DNA of 64,000 nucleotides, taken from positions 496,001-560,000 of the forward strand of contig NZ_ML660162.1 in assembly GCF_007004725.1 (NCBI RefSeq), in the 5' to 3' direction. Of the stretch, positions 26,832 through 37,881 are shown piece by piece. Below the pieces are notes generated by a model that saw nothing but the letters and a program-made list of their open reading frames with translations, was not told the DNA's origin and did no database searches. This stretch comes from Aliikangiella coralliicola. Lineage in GTDB: Bacteria > Pseudomonadota > Gammaproteobacteria > Enterobacterales > Kangiellaceae. The stretch's first letter is position 1. Every line of letters begins with the position of its first letter. A program made the translations under genes and the position numbers.

Positions 26832-27749
26832 ATGAAATTTCCGGGCAAAAAATTCACAGACAACCTCGTTGTGGCTTCAATAGACAGCCAACATTGTCGG
26901 CTTTACCATTTTTGGATAAAAGACTCAGGGTTGTCACTTTCTTCATCAGAATCGATCAAATATGCCAATTTGTCAGAGCTGGGCGATAAATTTTCGCGAT
27001 GGGTTGGGCAAAATAACTGCAAGAAAACCGTCTGTCGCTGGCTCCTAATGCGTGAATTATACCAAACCCACAGTATTGACGCCCCCAATGTGCTCGACGA
27101 TGAACTTGATAACGCAATCAAATGGCAAATCAAAGATCTGCTGGATCACGGCGTTGACGAAGTTCTGGTCAGCCATTATCGACCAAGCCACCCAGACAAC
27201 CGAGCAAAACAGGTTACCGCTGTTGTCGTTGAAAAGCAGCTAGTCGAGTCTTTGATTAACATTACACGGGAAAGCGGACTACTGATGGAGTCGATTGAAA
27301 TTGAAGAACTATCAATAGGCAACGCGCTCATCAAACATTTATCCGAGGATAAAATTATTGGTTTTGTCGGTGAAGACGATAAAGGTCTGGTATTTAATTT
27401 TTATAATGGCGGTGAATTGTGTTTCAGTCGACATAAAAAGGGTCGTTTTATGCCTAAGGCTGGAGAAGGTGAGTTTGTACTTGATACCGATCAGGAAGCC
27501 CAGGAAGAATCGTTTTTGTTAGAAACTCAGAGAACCCTTGACTACGTTATTAGCCAAATCTTCCGCCGCCCGCTTGATGCCATTTTATTACAACAAGAAT
27601 CGGAAAAAAGTGAAGCCCTGGCTGAAACTATCAAGCAATTAACAGAAACCGACGTCATTCTGATTTCACCGAAGGTTGAAACGAAACAGGAAAATTCACA
27701 GGCCCCCAACCTGGCTGAGGTAGGACTCGCTCTGGGAATGGAGGCCTGA
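26832..27749 (+). CDS. mshI: MSHA biogenesis protein MshI, PilM-like part
   Basis: A 305-residue cytoplasmic actin-like ATPase-fold protein of the PilM/MshI type, first gene of the MSHA pilus locus. The segment AIKWQIKDLLDHGVDEVLVSHY is characteristic, and a second half (LLETQRTLDYVISQIFRRPLDAILLQ) matches PilM-type folds. In Vibrio MshI is a single longer protein; here the PilN-like part is a separate gene that begins immediately at 27750. It should form the inner-membrane platform with MshI2, J and K. The start has a poor ribosome binding site. Confidence 0.82.
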   Translation: MKFPGKKFTDNLVVASIDSQHCRLYHFWIKDSGLSLSSSESIKYANLSELGDKFSRWVGQNNCKKTVCRWLLMRELYQTHSIDAPNVLDDELDNAIKWQIKDLLDHGVDEVLVSHYRPSHPDNRAKQVTAVVVEKQLVESLINITRESGLLMESIEIEELSIGNALIKHLSEDKIIGFVGEDDKGLVFNFYNGGELCFSRHKKGRFMPKAGEGEFVLDTDQEAQEESFLLETQRTLDYVISQIFRRPLDAILLQQESEKSEALAETIKQLTETDVILISPKVETKQENSQAPNLAEVGLALGMEA

Positions 27750-28346
27750 ATGCAAAGAGTTAACTTCTACTTCGACGAGTACAAACCCAAACCGCTTAGT
27801 TTTAACAGTCAGTTTGCCCTGTCCATTTTTGCGTTGACCTTTATTGGGTTAATTGTGATTGGCAGCATCTTATCGGTTGAAAAGTCAGACATGGAAAAAC
27901 GCCTGGCAGAAAAGCAGGTGCGATTTGCCAAATTGCAAACAGAGATCACCCAGTTGACTCAAAAGCTAAAACAGGATTCCGAGATTCAAGCACTTGAGAT
28001 AGAGTTGAATAATAGTCTCAAAATGTTGAATCAATATCGAAAAGTAATCGGGTTGGTTAAAACCCCGCAGAAATCTCAAAGCGATATTTACAGTCAAATT
28101 TTACAGGAACTATCAGAACGCAAAGCTGATTCAATCTGGTTAACTGAAATTAATATTGATGCGCAAAATTTAAGCTTACATGGAACGACAACCAAGACAG
28201 ATTCAATTCCGCGTTATGTCGATGAATTGAAAGATGCGAGTTCACTAAAGCGTCAATTTGATGAACTACAAATAACTAGGGACGGAAAAAACAATCGCTT
28301 AATTAACTTTTCACTCATTAATGGTAAGAAGTTCGATGGCCAATAA
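27750..28346 (+). CDS. MSHA biogenesis protein, PilN-like part of MshI
   Basis: A 198-residue bitopic inner-membrane protein: the short cytoplasmic start MQRVNFYFDEYKPKP (the PilN-type tail that docks on PilM), one TM (about 23-45), a coiled coil and a PilN ferredoxin-like domain (RYVDELKDASSLKRQFDELQI). The ATG follows the mshI stop codon directly, so the two are translationally coupled. It overlaps mshJ. Confidence 0.8.
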   Translation: MQRVNFYFDEYKPKPLSFNSQFALSIFALTFIGLIVIGSILSVEKSDMEKRLAEKQVRFAKLQTEITQLTQKLKQDSEIQALEIELNNSLKMLNQYRKVIGLVKTPQKSQSDIYSQILQELSERKADSIWLTEINIDAQNLSLHGTTTKTDSIPRYVDELKDASSLKRQFDELQITRDGKNNRLINFSLINGKKFDGQ

Positions 28347-28995
28347 GTTAACTGAGCTGACAGAAAAGTATGACAAACTGCCTATCAGGTTGCGTTTGCT
28401 ACTGGTTTTTTCCAGCATAGTGATCCTGGTTTTTATCGTCGATCTACTCTGGTTTTCGCCAGTTCAAACCGAAACCAAGAATTTACAAGGGCTGATAGAT
28501 CAGGTAGATAAACAGATTAACGAAACGCTGGAAAGTCAAAACTTACTCAATGCAGCGATTTCCAACCAACGTAACCACCCAAAACGCAAGCAACTAGGGC
28601 AAATTAAACAACAAATTGAACAAGCTAAGCAAACACTTGAAGAACGTACAATCAATCTTGTTAAGCCAGAAGCAATGGCAACGGTTCTCAAAGAAATTAT
28701 TAACCGTTCAGAAAAATTGACTTTGTTATCTTTGGTCAAGCAGCCGGCGTTACCACTTTTCGTCGATGAAAATGACGCCCAAGCAGACGATTCGATCCAG
28801 ATGTATCGACACCCACTTGAAATGGTGTTTGAAGGAAAATACAGCGACACGCAAAACTTCCTCAAACAAATTGAAAACATGCCACAGAAAGTCAATTTTG
28901 AAAGTTTACAATATACGGTACAGACTCACCCTGTTTCCAAAGTAACACTGGTGGTTTCCACCTTAAGCTTAGAGAGGAAATGGATTGGTGGCTAA
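28336..28995 (+). CDS. mshJ: MSHA biogenesis protein MshJ (PilO-like)
   Basis: A bitopic membrane protein of about 219 residues: one TM at about 16-38 (LRLLLVFSSIVILVFIVDLLWF), a coiled coil and a PilO-like domain. I prefer ATG 28336 (MANKLTELTEKYDKLP), preceded by AAGAAG, over ATG 28321, which lacks a binding site. It overlaps the end of the PilN-like gene. It is part of the alignment complex linking the motor to the secretin. Confidence 0.8.
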   Translation: MANKLTELTEKYDKLPIRLRLLLVFSSIVILVFIVDLLWFSPVQTETKNLQGLIDQVDKQINETLESQNLLNAAISNQRNHPKRKQLGQIKQQIEQAKQTLEERTINLVKPEAMATVLKEIINRSEKLTLLSLVKQPALPLFVDENDAQADDSIQMYRHPLEMVFEGKYSDTQNFLKQIENMPQKVNFESLQYTVQTHPVSKVTLVVSTLSLERKWIGG

Positions 28996-28996
28996 C

Positions 28997-29329
28997 ATGA
29001 CCATTAAAATGGCTTTACCCTGTTTTTGCGCTATCGCATTAGCCGTTAGTATTGCGTCGAGTGCGGAGCAGCGCGATCCGACAAAACCTTTAATCGGAAG
29101 CGTTTCTGTCAGTGATACTAAACCGAAAACAAAACGCCCTAAACAAGTATTAACAGCAATCATTACTCGCGGCAAAAAGCGTTACGCCATTATCGAAGGC
29201 GACACTTATCGAGTCGGCGATACCTATCGAGGTAGCCGTATTATGAAAATATATCAGGGTAGCGTGTTAATAAGCTCTGCTAACGGCAGTAGAAGATTAA
29301 CATTGATCCCACAAATAAAAAGTAAATGA
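28997..29329 (+). CDS. mshK: MSHA biogenesis protein MshK (PilP-like)
   Basis: A small periplasmic protein of about 110 residues: a signal peptide (MALPCFCAIALAVSIASSA), the RDPTKPL motif typical of MshK/PilP, then a small beta domain (LTAIITRGKKRYAIIEGDTYRVGDTYRGSRIMKI). ATG at 28997 follows GGTGG; an in-frame TTG at 28985 with GAGG upstream is an alternative. It overlaps mshL at ATGA. Confidence 0.78.
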   Translation: MTIKMALPCFCAIALAVSIASSAEQRDPTKPLIGSVSVSDTKPKTKRPKQVLTAIITRGKKRYAIIEGDTYRVGDTYRGSRIMKIYQGSVLISSANGSRRLTLIPQIKSK

Positions 29330-30939
29330 CTATGGTAAAAACGACATTGAAGTTAAGTTCTTTTATTCTTATGGTTAGCTTATTAACCAGCTGCGAAACA
29401 TTTCAGCCGGCGCCAGAAGAGAAGAAAGTCTCTATCGCCGTTGAAGAACTCGCAAAACTTCAAAAATTGCAGAATTCTGGCCGGCCTGTTGTCAGCAGCC
29501 AGGAAATGTTAGATACCCTTCTACCACCAGTCGCATTAGAAGATCCCACAATCGAAGAAGAAAAGTTCGATGTATCTGTCAAAAATATCGATGCGCGTAG
29601 CTTTTTACTCGGCCTGGTTGACGGCACCGATTACAACTTAATGGTCAGCCCAGATATCGACATCAAGATTTCTTTACAGCTTAAAGATGTCACAGTTTCC
29701 GAAGTGTTAGCGGCCCTTGAAAAAATCTATCCATTAATGGTAGAAAAACAAGATAACCTGTTTTTTGTTTCTTCCGCAGAGACAATGACTGCGATTTATC
29801 CTGTCGATTACTTAAATCTTTCCCGCCGCGGCAAATCTCGCACTAATGTCGCCGGACAAACATTAGTGTCATCAGAAGGCGGGGGCCAATCAGATAACAA
29901 TCAAACCGGTACTCAAAACAGCGTTACTCAACTTAATTCATCTGAAATTAACACCGAAAGCAACACCGATTTCTGGAAAGAGCTTAAGCTTAGCCTGGAT
30001 TTAATTGTAAAAGATGAAGAAAAAGCCAGCATCGTCGTCAGCCCTCACGCCGGGATCGTTGTTGTTAAAGCCATGCCAAAAACTCAACGTCTAATTAAAG
30101 AGTATTTAGGAGTCACTCAAAACGGACTCAACCGACAAGTTATTCTGGAAGCCAAAATCATCGAAGTGATTTTAAATGACGGCTATCAAGCGGGCATTGA
30201 TTGGAGAAAGGTTAACCTGGTGAATGACGGCGATGGTTTTATTTTTGGCCCGCAAGGTCAGGTTCTCAATACCCTCGACGAAGAAAATCCGCTTAACGGT
30301 GTTTTTTCAATGCTTTACCAGGGAAATCGATTTGACGCCGCCATAAACCTGTTAAAAACTCAGGGCGACGTTCAGGTTTTGTCATCTCCCAGAGTATCTA
30401 CCGTCAACAACCAGAAAGCCGTTATAAAAGTCGGCAGCGATGAATTCTTCGTAACCGACGTTTCAACCACAACAGTCACAGGAACCAGTACAGCGACAAC
30501 ACCGGATGTCACGCTAACTTCTTTCTTTTCAGGCATATCACTGGACGTCACACCACAGATAAATAATCAGGGTGAAATTGTCTTACACATTCATCCAGTG
30601 GTTAGTGAAGTTACCGATCAACAAAAAACAATCACCCTTGGTGAAGATAACTTTACCTTACCTCTAGCACTCACCAATATTAGAGAATCCGATAGCATTG
30701 TAAGAGCCAAAGATCAGCAAATCATTGTTATCGGCGGGCTAATGCAAAATACAATTAGAAACCGAGAAAACACAACACCATTGCTCGGAGATATTCCAGT
30801 ACTTGGTAAGATATTTACCCAGACCAGAGAGTCTCAGGTTAAAAGCGAACTGGTGATCTTGCTGAAAGCAAACCTGGTGAACAATGATTTCACTCGCGAT
30901 GAAATTCAGCGAGTGAAAAAGCGTTTTAATAAACTTTAG
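29326..30939 (+). CDS. mshL: MSHA secretin MshL
   Basis: A 537-residue outer-membrane secretin with a lipoprotein signal (LLTSC, Cys23). N-domains occupy about 75-160 (FDVSVKNIDARSFLLGLVDGT) and the secretin domain runs from about 260 to 530 (VILEAKIIEVILNDGYQAGIDW, VQVLSSPRVSTVNNQKAVIKVG, VIGGLMQNTIRNRENTTPLLGDIPVLGKIF). A Thr-rich gate loop is visible (VSTTTVTGTSTATTPD). It forms the pore for the MSHA pilus. ATG overlaps the mshK stop. Confidence 0.93.
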   Translation: MTMVKTTLKLSSFILMVSLLTSCETFQPAPEEKKVSIAVEELAKLQKLQNSGRPVVSSQEMLDTLLPPVALEDPTIEEEKFDVSVKNIDARSFLLGLVDGTDYNLMVSPDIDIKISLQLKDVTVSEVLAALEKIYPLMVEKQDNLFFVSSAETMTAIYPVDYLNLSRRGKSRTNVAGQTLVSSEGGGQSDNNQTGTQNSVTQLNSSEINTESNTDFWKELKLSLDLIVKDEEKASIVVSPHAGIVVVKAMPKTQRLIKEYLGVTQNGLNRQVILEAKIIEVILNDGYQAGIDWRKVNLVNDGDGFIFGPQGQVLNTLDEENPLNGVFSMLYQGNRFDAAINLLKTQGDVQVLSSPRVSTVNNQKAVIKVGSDEFFVTDVSTTTVTGTSTATTPDVTLTSFFSGISLDVTPQINNQGEIVLHIHPVVSEVTDQQKTITLGEDNFTLPLALTNIRESDSIVRAKDQQIIVIGGLMQNTIRNRENTTPLLGDIPVLGKIFTQTRESQVKSELVILLKANLVNNDFTRDEIQRVKKRFNKL

Positions 30940-30952
30940 TCATTCGCAAACC

Positions 30953-31849
30953 ATGTACCTTTATCGCTTCGGAATGCAAAAGTTACCATTTGGGTTAACG
31001 CCCGATACGGAACTTTTTTGCCCATTGGAACCCCATATCGAAGCGCTCAATGTTTTAACTTTTGCCATCAACAGTGGCGAAGCATTGGTGAAAGTTACTG
31101 GCGAAGTCGGCACCGGAAAAACCATGTTGTGCCGCCTGCTACTTAACCAGCTCGATACTAATCGTCGTACCGCTTACATTCCTTATCCAAAATTGAGCGC
31201 ACGAGAATTGAAGTTTTCCCTGGCAAAAGAACTCGGGATCAGAATCAGTACCGAATGCAGAGACGACCAGTTAACCCAGAGAATTCAGACCCGACTTCTC
31301 AACCTTAACAAAAAACATGGGCCGGTTGTATTAGTCATCGATGAAGCACAAGTATTAGATAATGATGGCTTGGAAACTTTACGTCTTTTTACCAATCTGG
31401 AAACCGAGCAACATAAACTGCTTCAAATTGTTTTGTTTGCACAACCAGAATTAGACGTTAAGTTAGCAAACTCGAAGCTTCGACAAATTAAACAAAGAAT
31501 TGTATTTAGTTACCACTTAAAACCGCTTAACACTGGCCAGGTTTGTGCTTATGTAAAGAAGCGTTTAGAGTCAGTCGGCAGTACCCAAATCCGCTATTCA
31601 GTATTTGCGAACTGGCTAGTTCATCATTACTCCAAAGGCATTCCAAGAATCATCAATATATTATGCCATAAGGCACTGCTGCTAAGTTTTGGGCAAAATA
31701 AAGATAGTATTAACGCAATCAATCTTATCAAAGCAGCAAAAGATACCGAGTCGGTTAATACCTGGATTCAAAACCACACCAAGTTGATCGCGGCGCTGGT
31801 CGCTGTATTGGCAAGTAGCTCAGCCATGGCTTTCTGGGGGATCGGATGA
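30953..31849 (+). CDS. mshM: MSHA AAA ATPase MshM (ExeA-like)
   Basis: A 298-residue AAA ATPase of the ExeA/GspA class. The start MYLYRFGMQKLPFGLTPDTELF is typical. Walker A is GEVGTGKTMLC and Walker B is LVIDEAQVLD, and a sensor region follows. A C-terminal TM lies at about 281-297. ExeA-type proteins help place secretins in the cell envelope. It overlaps mshN by four bases. Confidence 0.9.
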   Translation: MYLYRFGMQKLPFGLTPDTELFCPLEPHIEALNVLTFAINSGEALVKVTGEVGTGKTMLCRLLLNQLDTNRRTAYIPYPKLSARELKFSLAKELGIRISTECRDDQLTQRIQTRLLNLNKKHGPVVLVIDEAQVLDNDGLETLRLFTNLETEQHKLLQIVLFAQPELDVKLANSKLRQIKQRIVFSYHLKPLNTGQVCAYVKKRLESVGSTQIRYSVFANWLVHHYSKGIPRIINILCHKALLLSFGQNKDSINAINLIKAAKDTESVNTWIQNHTKLIAALVAVLASSSAMAFWGIG

Positions 31850-32883
31850 GCGTCGTCAATGAAATGTTAAGGGAGTTACAAGACTCACAACCGGTCAAGC
31901 AACAGCTTAACTTTCAACCGGTAGCCAAAAAATTTTCGCTCTCTCCCATTGTAACTGGGCTGTTTATCGGCGTCGGTATTTTAATTCTCGCCTGGTATTT
32001 TTTTTCAATGGATGGTACAGCGTCCAACAAGCTAGATGGCAACCAGGCGAAACAATTAGTAGCGCATGAACAATCAAATACGAAGCCTGGTGTTAATAAA
32101 ATAAAAAGTGAAAACACCGCTGAAAAACAAAGCGCGCTAAAGCCTATCGTAAAAGAAATAGTTAGTAAAAGTAAAAAAACTATCGTAGCGTCAAAAGAAA
32201 AAGCAACTGGTCAACTGGAAGAAAATAAAAAGGTAAGCTTTTCGAAGAGACAAATATTAAAAGAAGAGTCGAAAAAAGCTCCCCTCATTCAATCCGAAAT
32301 TAAAACTAAGTCGCTAGCCACACAGCTCAATGAAAAGCTTCGCTCAATCCAATCAGAAAAAAAACTTTTTGGCGCCGAGCATGCGATAACCAAACTTAAA
32401 GTTCTGGTGCAGCAAAACCCCAGGTTCGACCCTGCCAGACTCCAACTCATCAAAACAGCCTGGGAAAGTAAACACCCTGAATTAAGTTCCTTTTTGCAGA
32501 GAGCAGTTAAAGAAAGTCCTTCCCAACCGGCATTTCGTATTGCCGCCGCTCGATATTTTGTCGAGCAAAATGATTTAGCAACCGCCGAGAGCTTTCTTTT
32601 AGATTTGAGCCAGCTCAATGAAGTTCAACCCAGCTTATTGCAAACTCGCGCGATTATTCGCCAAAAACAGTCCAGACATCAATTAGCCATTCAAGACTAT
32701 GGCCGTATCCTGGGTATATCACCAAACAGAGGCGATATTTATATTGCATTAGGTATTTCACTCGAAGCGCTTGGTCAAATTAATCAAGCAAAACTCAGTT
32801 TTCAAAATGCGTTGAAAGATAACCGTCTATCATCACAGCAAGTTGAATTTGTCCGACAAAAATTAAGCATTCATCAAGGTTAA
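31846..32883 (+). CDS. mshN: MSHA biogenesis protein MshN (TPR)
   Basis: A 345-residue bitopic protein: the start MSVVNEMLRELQ is diagnostic of MshN, a TM lies at about 32-54, a Lys-rich linker covers about 75-155, and C-terminal TPR repeats follow (AARYFVEQNDLATAESFLLDL, DIYIALGISLEALGQINQAKLSFQNAL). The periplasmic TPR domain probably bridges to the secretin or peptidoglycan. Translationally coupled to mshM and followed six bases later by mshE. Confidence 0.88.
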   Translation: MSVVNEMLRELQDSQPVKQQLNFQPVAKKFSLSPIVTGLFIGVGILILAWYFFSMDGTASNKLDGNQAKQLVAHEQSNTKPGVNKIKSENTAEKQSALKPIVKEIVSKSKKTIVASKEKATGQLEENKKVSFSKRQILKEESKKAPLIQSEIKTKSLATQLNEKLRSIQSEKKLFGAEHAITKLKVLVQQNPRFDPARLQLIKTAWESKHPELSSFLQRAVKESPSQPAFRIAAARYFVEQNDLATAESFLLDLSQLNEVQPSLLQTRAIIRQKQSRHQLAIQDYGRILGISPNRGDIYIALGISLEALGQINQAKLSFQNALKDNRLSSQQVEFVRQKLSIHQG

Positions 32884-32889
32884 ATAACG

Positions 32890-34596
<1,707 letters not shown>

Positions 34597-34597
34597 C

Positions 34598-35830
34598 TTG
34601 GCAGTATTCGAGTACAAAGCGAAAACCTCCACCGGCGAGGCCGTTAGCGGAACCATTGACGCGGTTAACCAGGAAGCGGTAGCGGAGAGATTACTAGCAC
34701 GAGGCAATTACCCAATCTCAATTGTTGAGGCCAAGGAAGAAAAGACACTTCTTAACCTTGATGTTGGTCAGTTATTTAAATCGAAAAAAGTGAACCTTAA
34801 CCAACTGGTTATGTTCAGCCGCCAAATGTATAGTTTAACCAAGGCAGGGATCCCTTTAACTCGAGCCATCAGTGGATTGCTAGAAACCACCAATTCCGCC
34901 GCGCTCAAAGATGCTCTGGAATCGATTTACAATGACCTAAATGCGGGGACCAACTTAGCCACAGCATTTTCCAGACACGATCACATTTTTTCATCATTGT
35001 ACATTAGCCTTATTCATGTTGGTGAAAACTCAGGTCGATTAGAAGAAGCGTTCAAACAAATCGCTAATTATCTAGAACTAGAACAAAAAACCAAGCAGAG
35101 AATTAAAACCGCCACACGTTACCCAACTTTTGCCATGATGGCTATTATTGGCGCGGTCATTATTATTAACATATTTGTGATCCCGCAATTTGCTAATTTG
35201 TTCTCGAGTTTTGATGCCGGAGAGTTACCGTTACCAACAAGAATACTCATGGCGACCAGTAGTTTTTTTATTAATTTCTGGCCACACTTGTTAGTCGTCA
35301 GCGTGGGTTGCGTATATGCAGCGATGCGCTACATAAAAACGGAGAATGGGAATTTGTGGTGGGATAAAACAAAGCTGAAGATCCCTATTTTTGGCGACAT
35401 CATTTACCGTTCTTTACTTGCCAGATTTGCGAGAACTTTTGGCATGATGAATCGCTCCGGCGTTCCGCTCATTAATGCACTCAATATTGTCGCTGATGTG
35501 GTCGACAATGTCTGGGTCGCACAGCATATTCGCGAAATGAGAAGTGGGGTTGAAAAAGGCGAATCAATTCGGCTGGTTGCAACTCGGTCGGAGATGTTCT
35601 CGCCATTAACCATTCAAATGATTTCTGTCGGCGAAGAAACTGGCCAACTCGATGAGATGCTCGATCAAGTTGCTGCTTTCTACGAAGAGCAGGTTGATTA
35701 TGATTTGAAAAAATTATCAGACTATATTGAACCAGTGCTCATTGTATTTATCGGCGCCATCGTATTAATTCTAATGCTTGCTGTGTACCTGCCTATGTGG
35801 GAATTAACTTCCAGGGTACGCAATGGCTAG
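34598..35830 (+). CDS. mshG: MSHA inner-membrane platform protein MshG
   Basis: A 410-residue PilC/GspF-family protein with two T2SSF domains (about 70-195 and 273-395) and three TM segments. The signatures LNQLVMFSRQMYSLTKAGIPL and FARTFGMMNRSGVPLINAL mark each repeat. The start is TTG at 34598, with GGAG eight bases upstream. It sits one base after the mshE stop codon and overlaps mshF. Confidence 0.92.
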   Translation: MAVFEYKAKTSTGEAVSGTIDAVNQEAVAERLLARGNYPISIVEAKEEKTLLNLDVGQLFKSKKVNLNQLVMFSRQMYSLTKAGIPLTRAISGLLETTNSAALKDALESIYNDLNAGTNLATAFSRHDHIFSSLYISLIHVGENSGRLEEAFKQIANYLELEQKTKQRIKTATRYPTFAMMAIIGAVIIINIFVIPQFANLFSSFDAGELPLPTRILMATSSFFINFWPHLLVVSVGCVYAAMRYIKTENGNLWWDKTKLKIPIFGDIIYRSLLARFARTFGMMNRSGVPLINALNIVADVVDNVWVAQHIREMRSGVEKGESIRLVATRSEMFSPLTIQMISVGEETGQLDEMLDQVAAFYEEQVDYDLKKLSDYIEPVLIVFIGAIVLILMLAVYLPMWELTSRVRNG

Positions 35831-36347
35831 TTCGTTAACAGCATCCGGTGTAAAAAGTAGTTATCTTTATTTGGGCGTCATTATTATTTTTTTGGTGGTC
35901 GTAGGGTATTTCTGGTTTCTGAAGCAACCAAGTTTGCGCAGTGGTCTTGAGCAAAACGCATTTTATTTTAACTTTTTGGCACTTAAAAATTCCATCAGAC
36001 TGGCTAACTTAAAATTTTTGGCCGGACAGGCTAACCCAACACCCACTGATCAATGGGTCGAAAATGAAGTGGGTCTGGATTTTAATTCTAAAGGATATCC
36101 AATAGGAACCGATATTACTAACAGTAGACAAGAAAAACCTGAGTCCGCAGAAAACTGTAAACAGATCTGGCAATTCTTGATGGGGCCACTTCAACCCCGC
36201 GTATCAACCAATTCTGAGCCCGAAAACTACCTAGTAACGCTCATGAATAACGATATTTGCGTTTATCGAAGTCCGAGAATTAACGATAGGCAGATAAGAT
36301 ACAATTCGAACACCGGAAAAGTCAGTCTATTGTTGGTAACAGGTTAA
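35823..36347 (+). CDS. mshF: MSHA biogenesis protein MshF
   Basis: A 174-residue bitopic protein with one TM at about 14-33 and a periplasmic domain ending ICVYRSPRINDRQIRYNSNTGKVSL. It matches MshF by position (between mshG and the pilins), length and this C-terminal pattern. It resembles a minor-pilin-like fold but has no prepilin cleavage motif. The exact role is unknown. It overlaps mshG by eight bases. Confidence 0.8.
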   Translation: MASSLTASGVKSSYLYLGVIIIFLVVVGYFWFLKQPSLRSGLEQNAFYFNFLALKNSIRLANLKFLAGQANPTPTDQWVENEVGLDFNSKGYPIGTDITNSRQEKPESAENCKQIWQFLMGPLQPRVSTNSEPENYLVTLMNNDICVYRSPRINDRQIRYNSNTGKVSLLLVTG

Positions 36348-36437
36348 TTTTTATGGAAAAAAAACAATTCTTTACTACACTTTTATTAGATTCTTTTAAA
36401 CTCGCCACAACCAGGCACACCATATGGGGATAATTCA

Positions 36438-36914
36438 GTGAAAAGAAATATGTCTAAATCAAAAGGTTTTACCTTGATAGAACTGATTGTTGTTATTGTC
36501 ATTTTAGGGATAATGGCTGCAATCGCTGGTCCTAAATTTGTTGATTTACAAACCGACGCAAGAATTTCAGTTATGAACGGACTCGAAGGTGCTGTTAGAG
36601 GCGCCGCTACATTAGTTTATTCAAAATCCTTAATCGAAGGTGAAGAAGGCACCGCAAGTGACGGAACCGCCGCAAGTCAGGTAACCGTTCAAGGTGTCGC
36701 GGTCGATACAGACTTTGGTTATCCAGCAGGAACAGCAACCGGGATTGAAGCCGCGCTCGATTTTTCTCCAGAAATAAGCGTAGCTCATGCAGCAGGTGTC
36801 AGTACTTTTACGTATGTCGGACAAGCTGCATGCGTAATTACTTATACAGAGTCGGCCGCAGCTAATGCCGCACCGGTCATTAATACTGCCGCAGTGACCG
36901 CAGCTAACTGCTAA
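36438..36914 (+). CDS. MSHA major-type pilin (MshA/MshB-like)
   Basis: A 158-residue type IV prepilin. The leader MKRNMSKSKG is followed by FTLIELIVVIVILGIMAAIAGP (cleavage after Gly, Glu5 of the mature protein present), then QTDARISVMNGLEGAVRGAATLVYSKS as in MshA. A C-terminal Cys pair (QAACVI ... TAANC) forms the usual disulfide loop. The start is GTG at 36438 with GGGG eight bases upstream. Ninety AT-rich bases separate it from mshF, so it may have its own promoter. Only one such pilin lies here, where many loci carry mshB and mshA. Confidence 0.85.
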   Translation: MKRNMSKSKGFTLIELIVVIVILGIMAAIAGPKFVDLQTDARISVMNGLEGAVRGAATLVYSKSLIEGEEGTASDGTAASQVTVQGVAVDTDFGYPAGTATGIEAALDFSPEISVAHAAGVSTFTYVGQAACVITYTESAAANAAPVINTAAVTAANC

Positions 36915-36925
36915 AAAAGAGCCCG

Positions 36926-37363
36926 ATGCAATTTCATAAGCCGCCTTATCAACAGGCGGCTTTCACTTTATTGGAACTTATTATTGTTGTCGCGGTTCTC
37001 GCGGTTATCTCAGTTTACATTCAAAGTCGTATTCAAAGTTCCGACGACTATCAACAAGATAGCGCTATCGAACAATTGATCAGCGTCGCTCGGCTTACCC
37101 AACAACTTTCGATGAATGATTCCGCGCGAAATTTTGCGTTATCAATTCAAAGCAATCAACTCGATATTTTAGCTGATGGAGTATCGCTTTCTGTGTCTAA
37201 TCTCAGCTTACCAATCAATCTGGGAGATAACGTCACACTTGCACCAACTGGTAATGTGGTTTTTAATAGTCTGGGCGAAACTGCCGCCACCACAATTAAT
37301 GTTACTATTAACAACACTCAACAAGTTTGCATTGAAACCAGTGGTTATCTTCACCGATGTTAA
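36926..37363 (+). CDS. mshC: MSHA minor pilin MshC
   Basis: A 145-residue prepilin-like protein: MQFHKPPYQQAAFTLLELIIVV, where cleavage would follow Ala rather than the usual Gly, and Glu5 is kept. The small C-terminal domain ends VCIETSGYLHRC with a Cys pair. Position between the pilin and mshD identifies MshC. It overlaps mshD by seven bases. Confidence 0.82.
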   Translation: MQFHKPPYQQAAFTLLELIIVVAVLAVISVYIQSRIQSSDDYQQDSAIEQLISVARLTQQLSMNDSARNFALSIQSNQLDILADGVSLSVSNLSLPINLGDNVTLAPTGNVVFNSLGETAATTINVTINNTQQVCIETSGYLHRC

Positions 37364-37881
37364 ATGCACATTGCATCAATCAGCGAGGCTACTCGTTAAT
37401 TGAATTAATCATTACCATTGCACTGACCGGTATTGCCGTGATTATCTTTTTTTCTGTTTTCGCGGTCACTCAACGGCAGTCGGTAGAACCTGTTTTTCAA
37501 GTAAAGTCCGCCGAGCTAGGACAGGCTTATCTGGAAGAGATTGGATTAAAACGTTACGACGAAAACTCTCCCACCGGCAATGCATTGCGGTGCGACGCAC
37601 CTTCTGCTCCAGCCTGTAGCGGAGCTTTAGGCGCTGAAGGGGGAGAAACGCGCGTACTATTTGATGATATTGATGACTACCACAACCTCAGTGACAGTCC
37701 ACCACAAGATGCTTTAGGAAATAATCGCACCGGGTTCAACAGCTTTACCGTTAATGTATCCGTGACCTATGCGGGAACGGATTTTGGCCTCACAGCTCAA
37801 GCACTCAAAAGAATACAGGTCACTGTCATTGCTCCTGACACCAGTCGATATGTTTTTAGTCAATACAGGGGAAATTTCTGA
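37357..37881 (+). CDS. mshD: MSHA minor pilin MshD
   Basis: A 174-residue minor pilin: leader ...INQRG, then YSLIELIITIALTGIAVIIFF. Its body (AYLEEIGLKRYDENSPTG, GGETRVLFDDIDDYHNLSD) is typical of MshD/GspI-like pilins. It shares one base with the start of mshO. Confidence 0.85.
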   Translation: MLNAHCINQRGYSLIELIITIALTGIAVIIFFSVFAVTQRQSVEPVFQVKSAELGQAYLEEIGLKRYDENSPTGNALRCDAPSAPACSGALGAEGGETRVLFDDIDDYHNLSDSPPQDALGNNRTGFNSFTVNVSVTYAGTDFGLTAQALKRIQVTVIAPDTSRYVFSQYRGNF

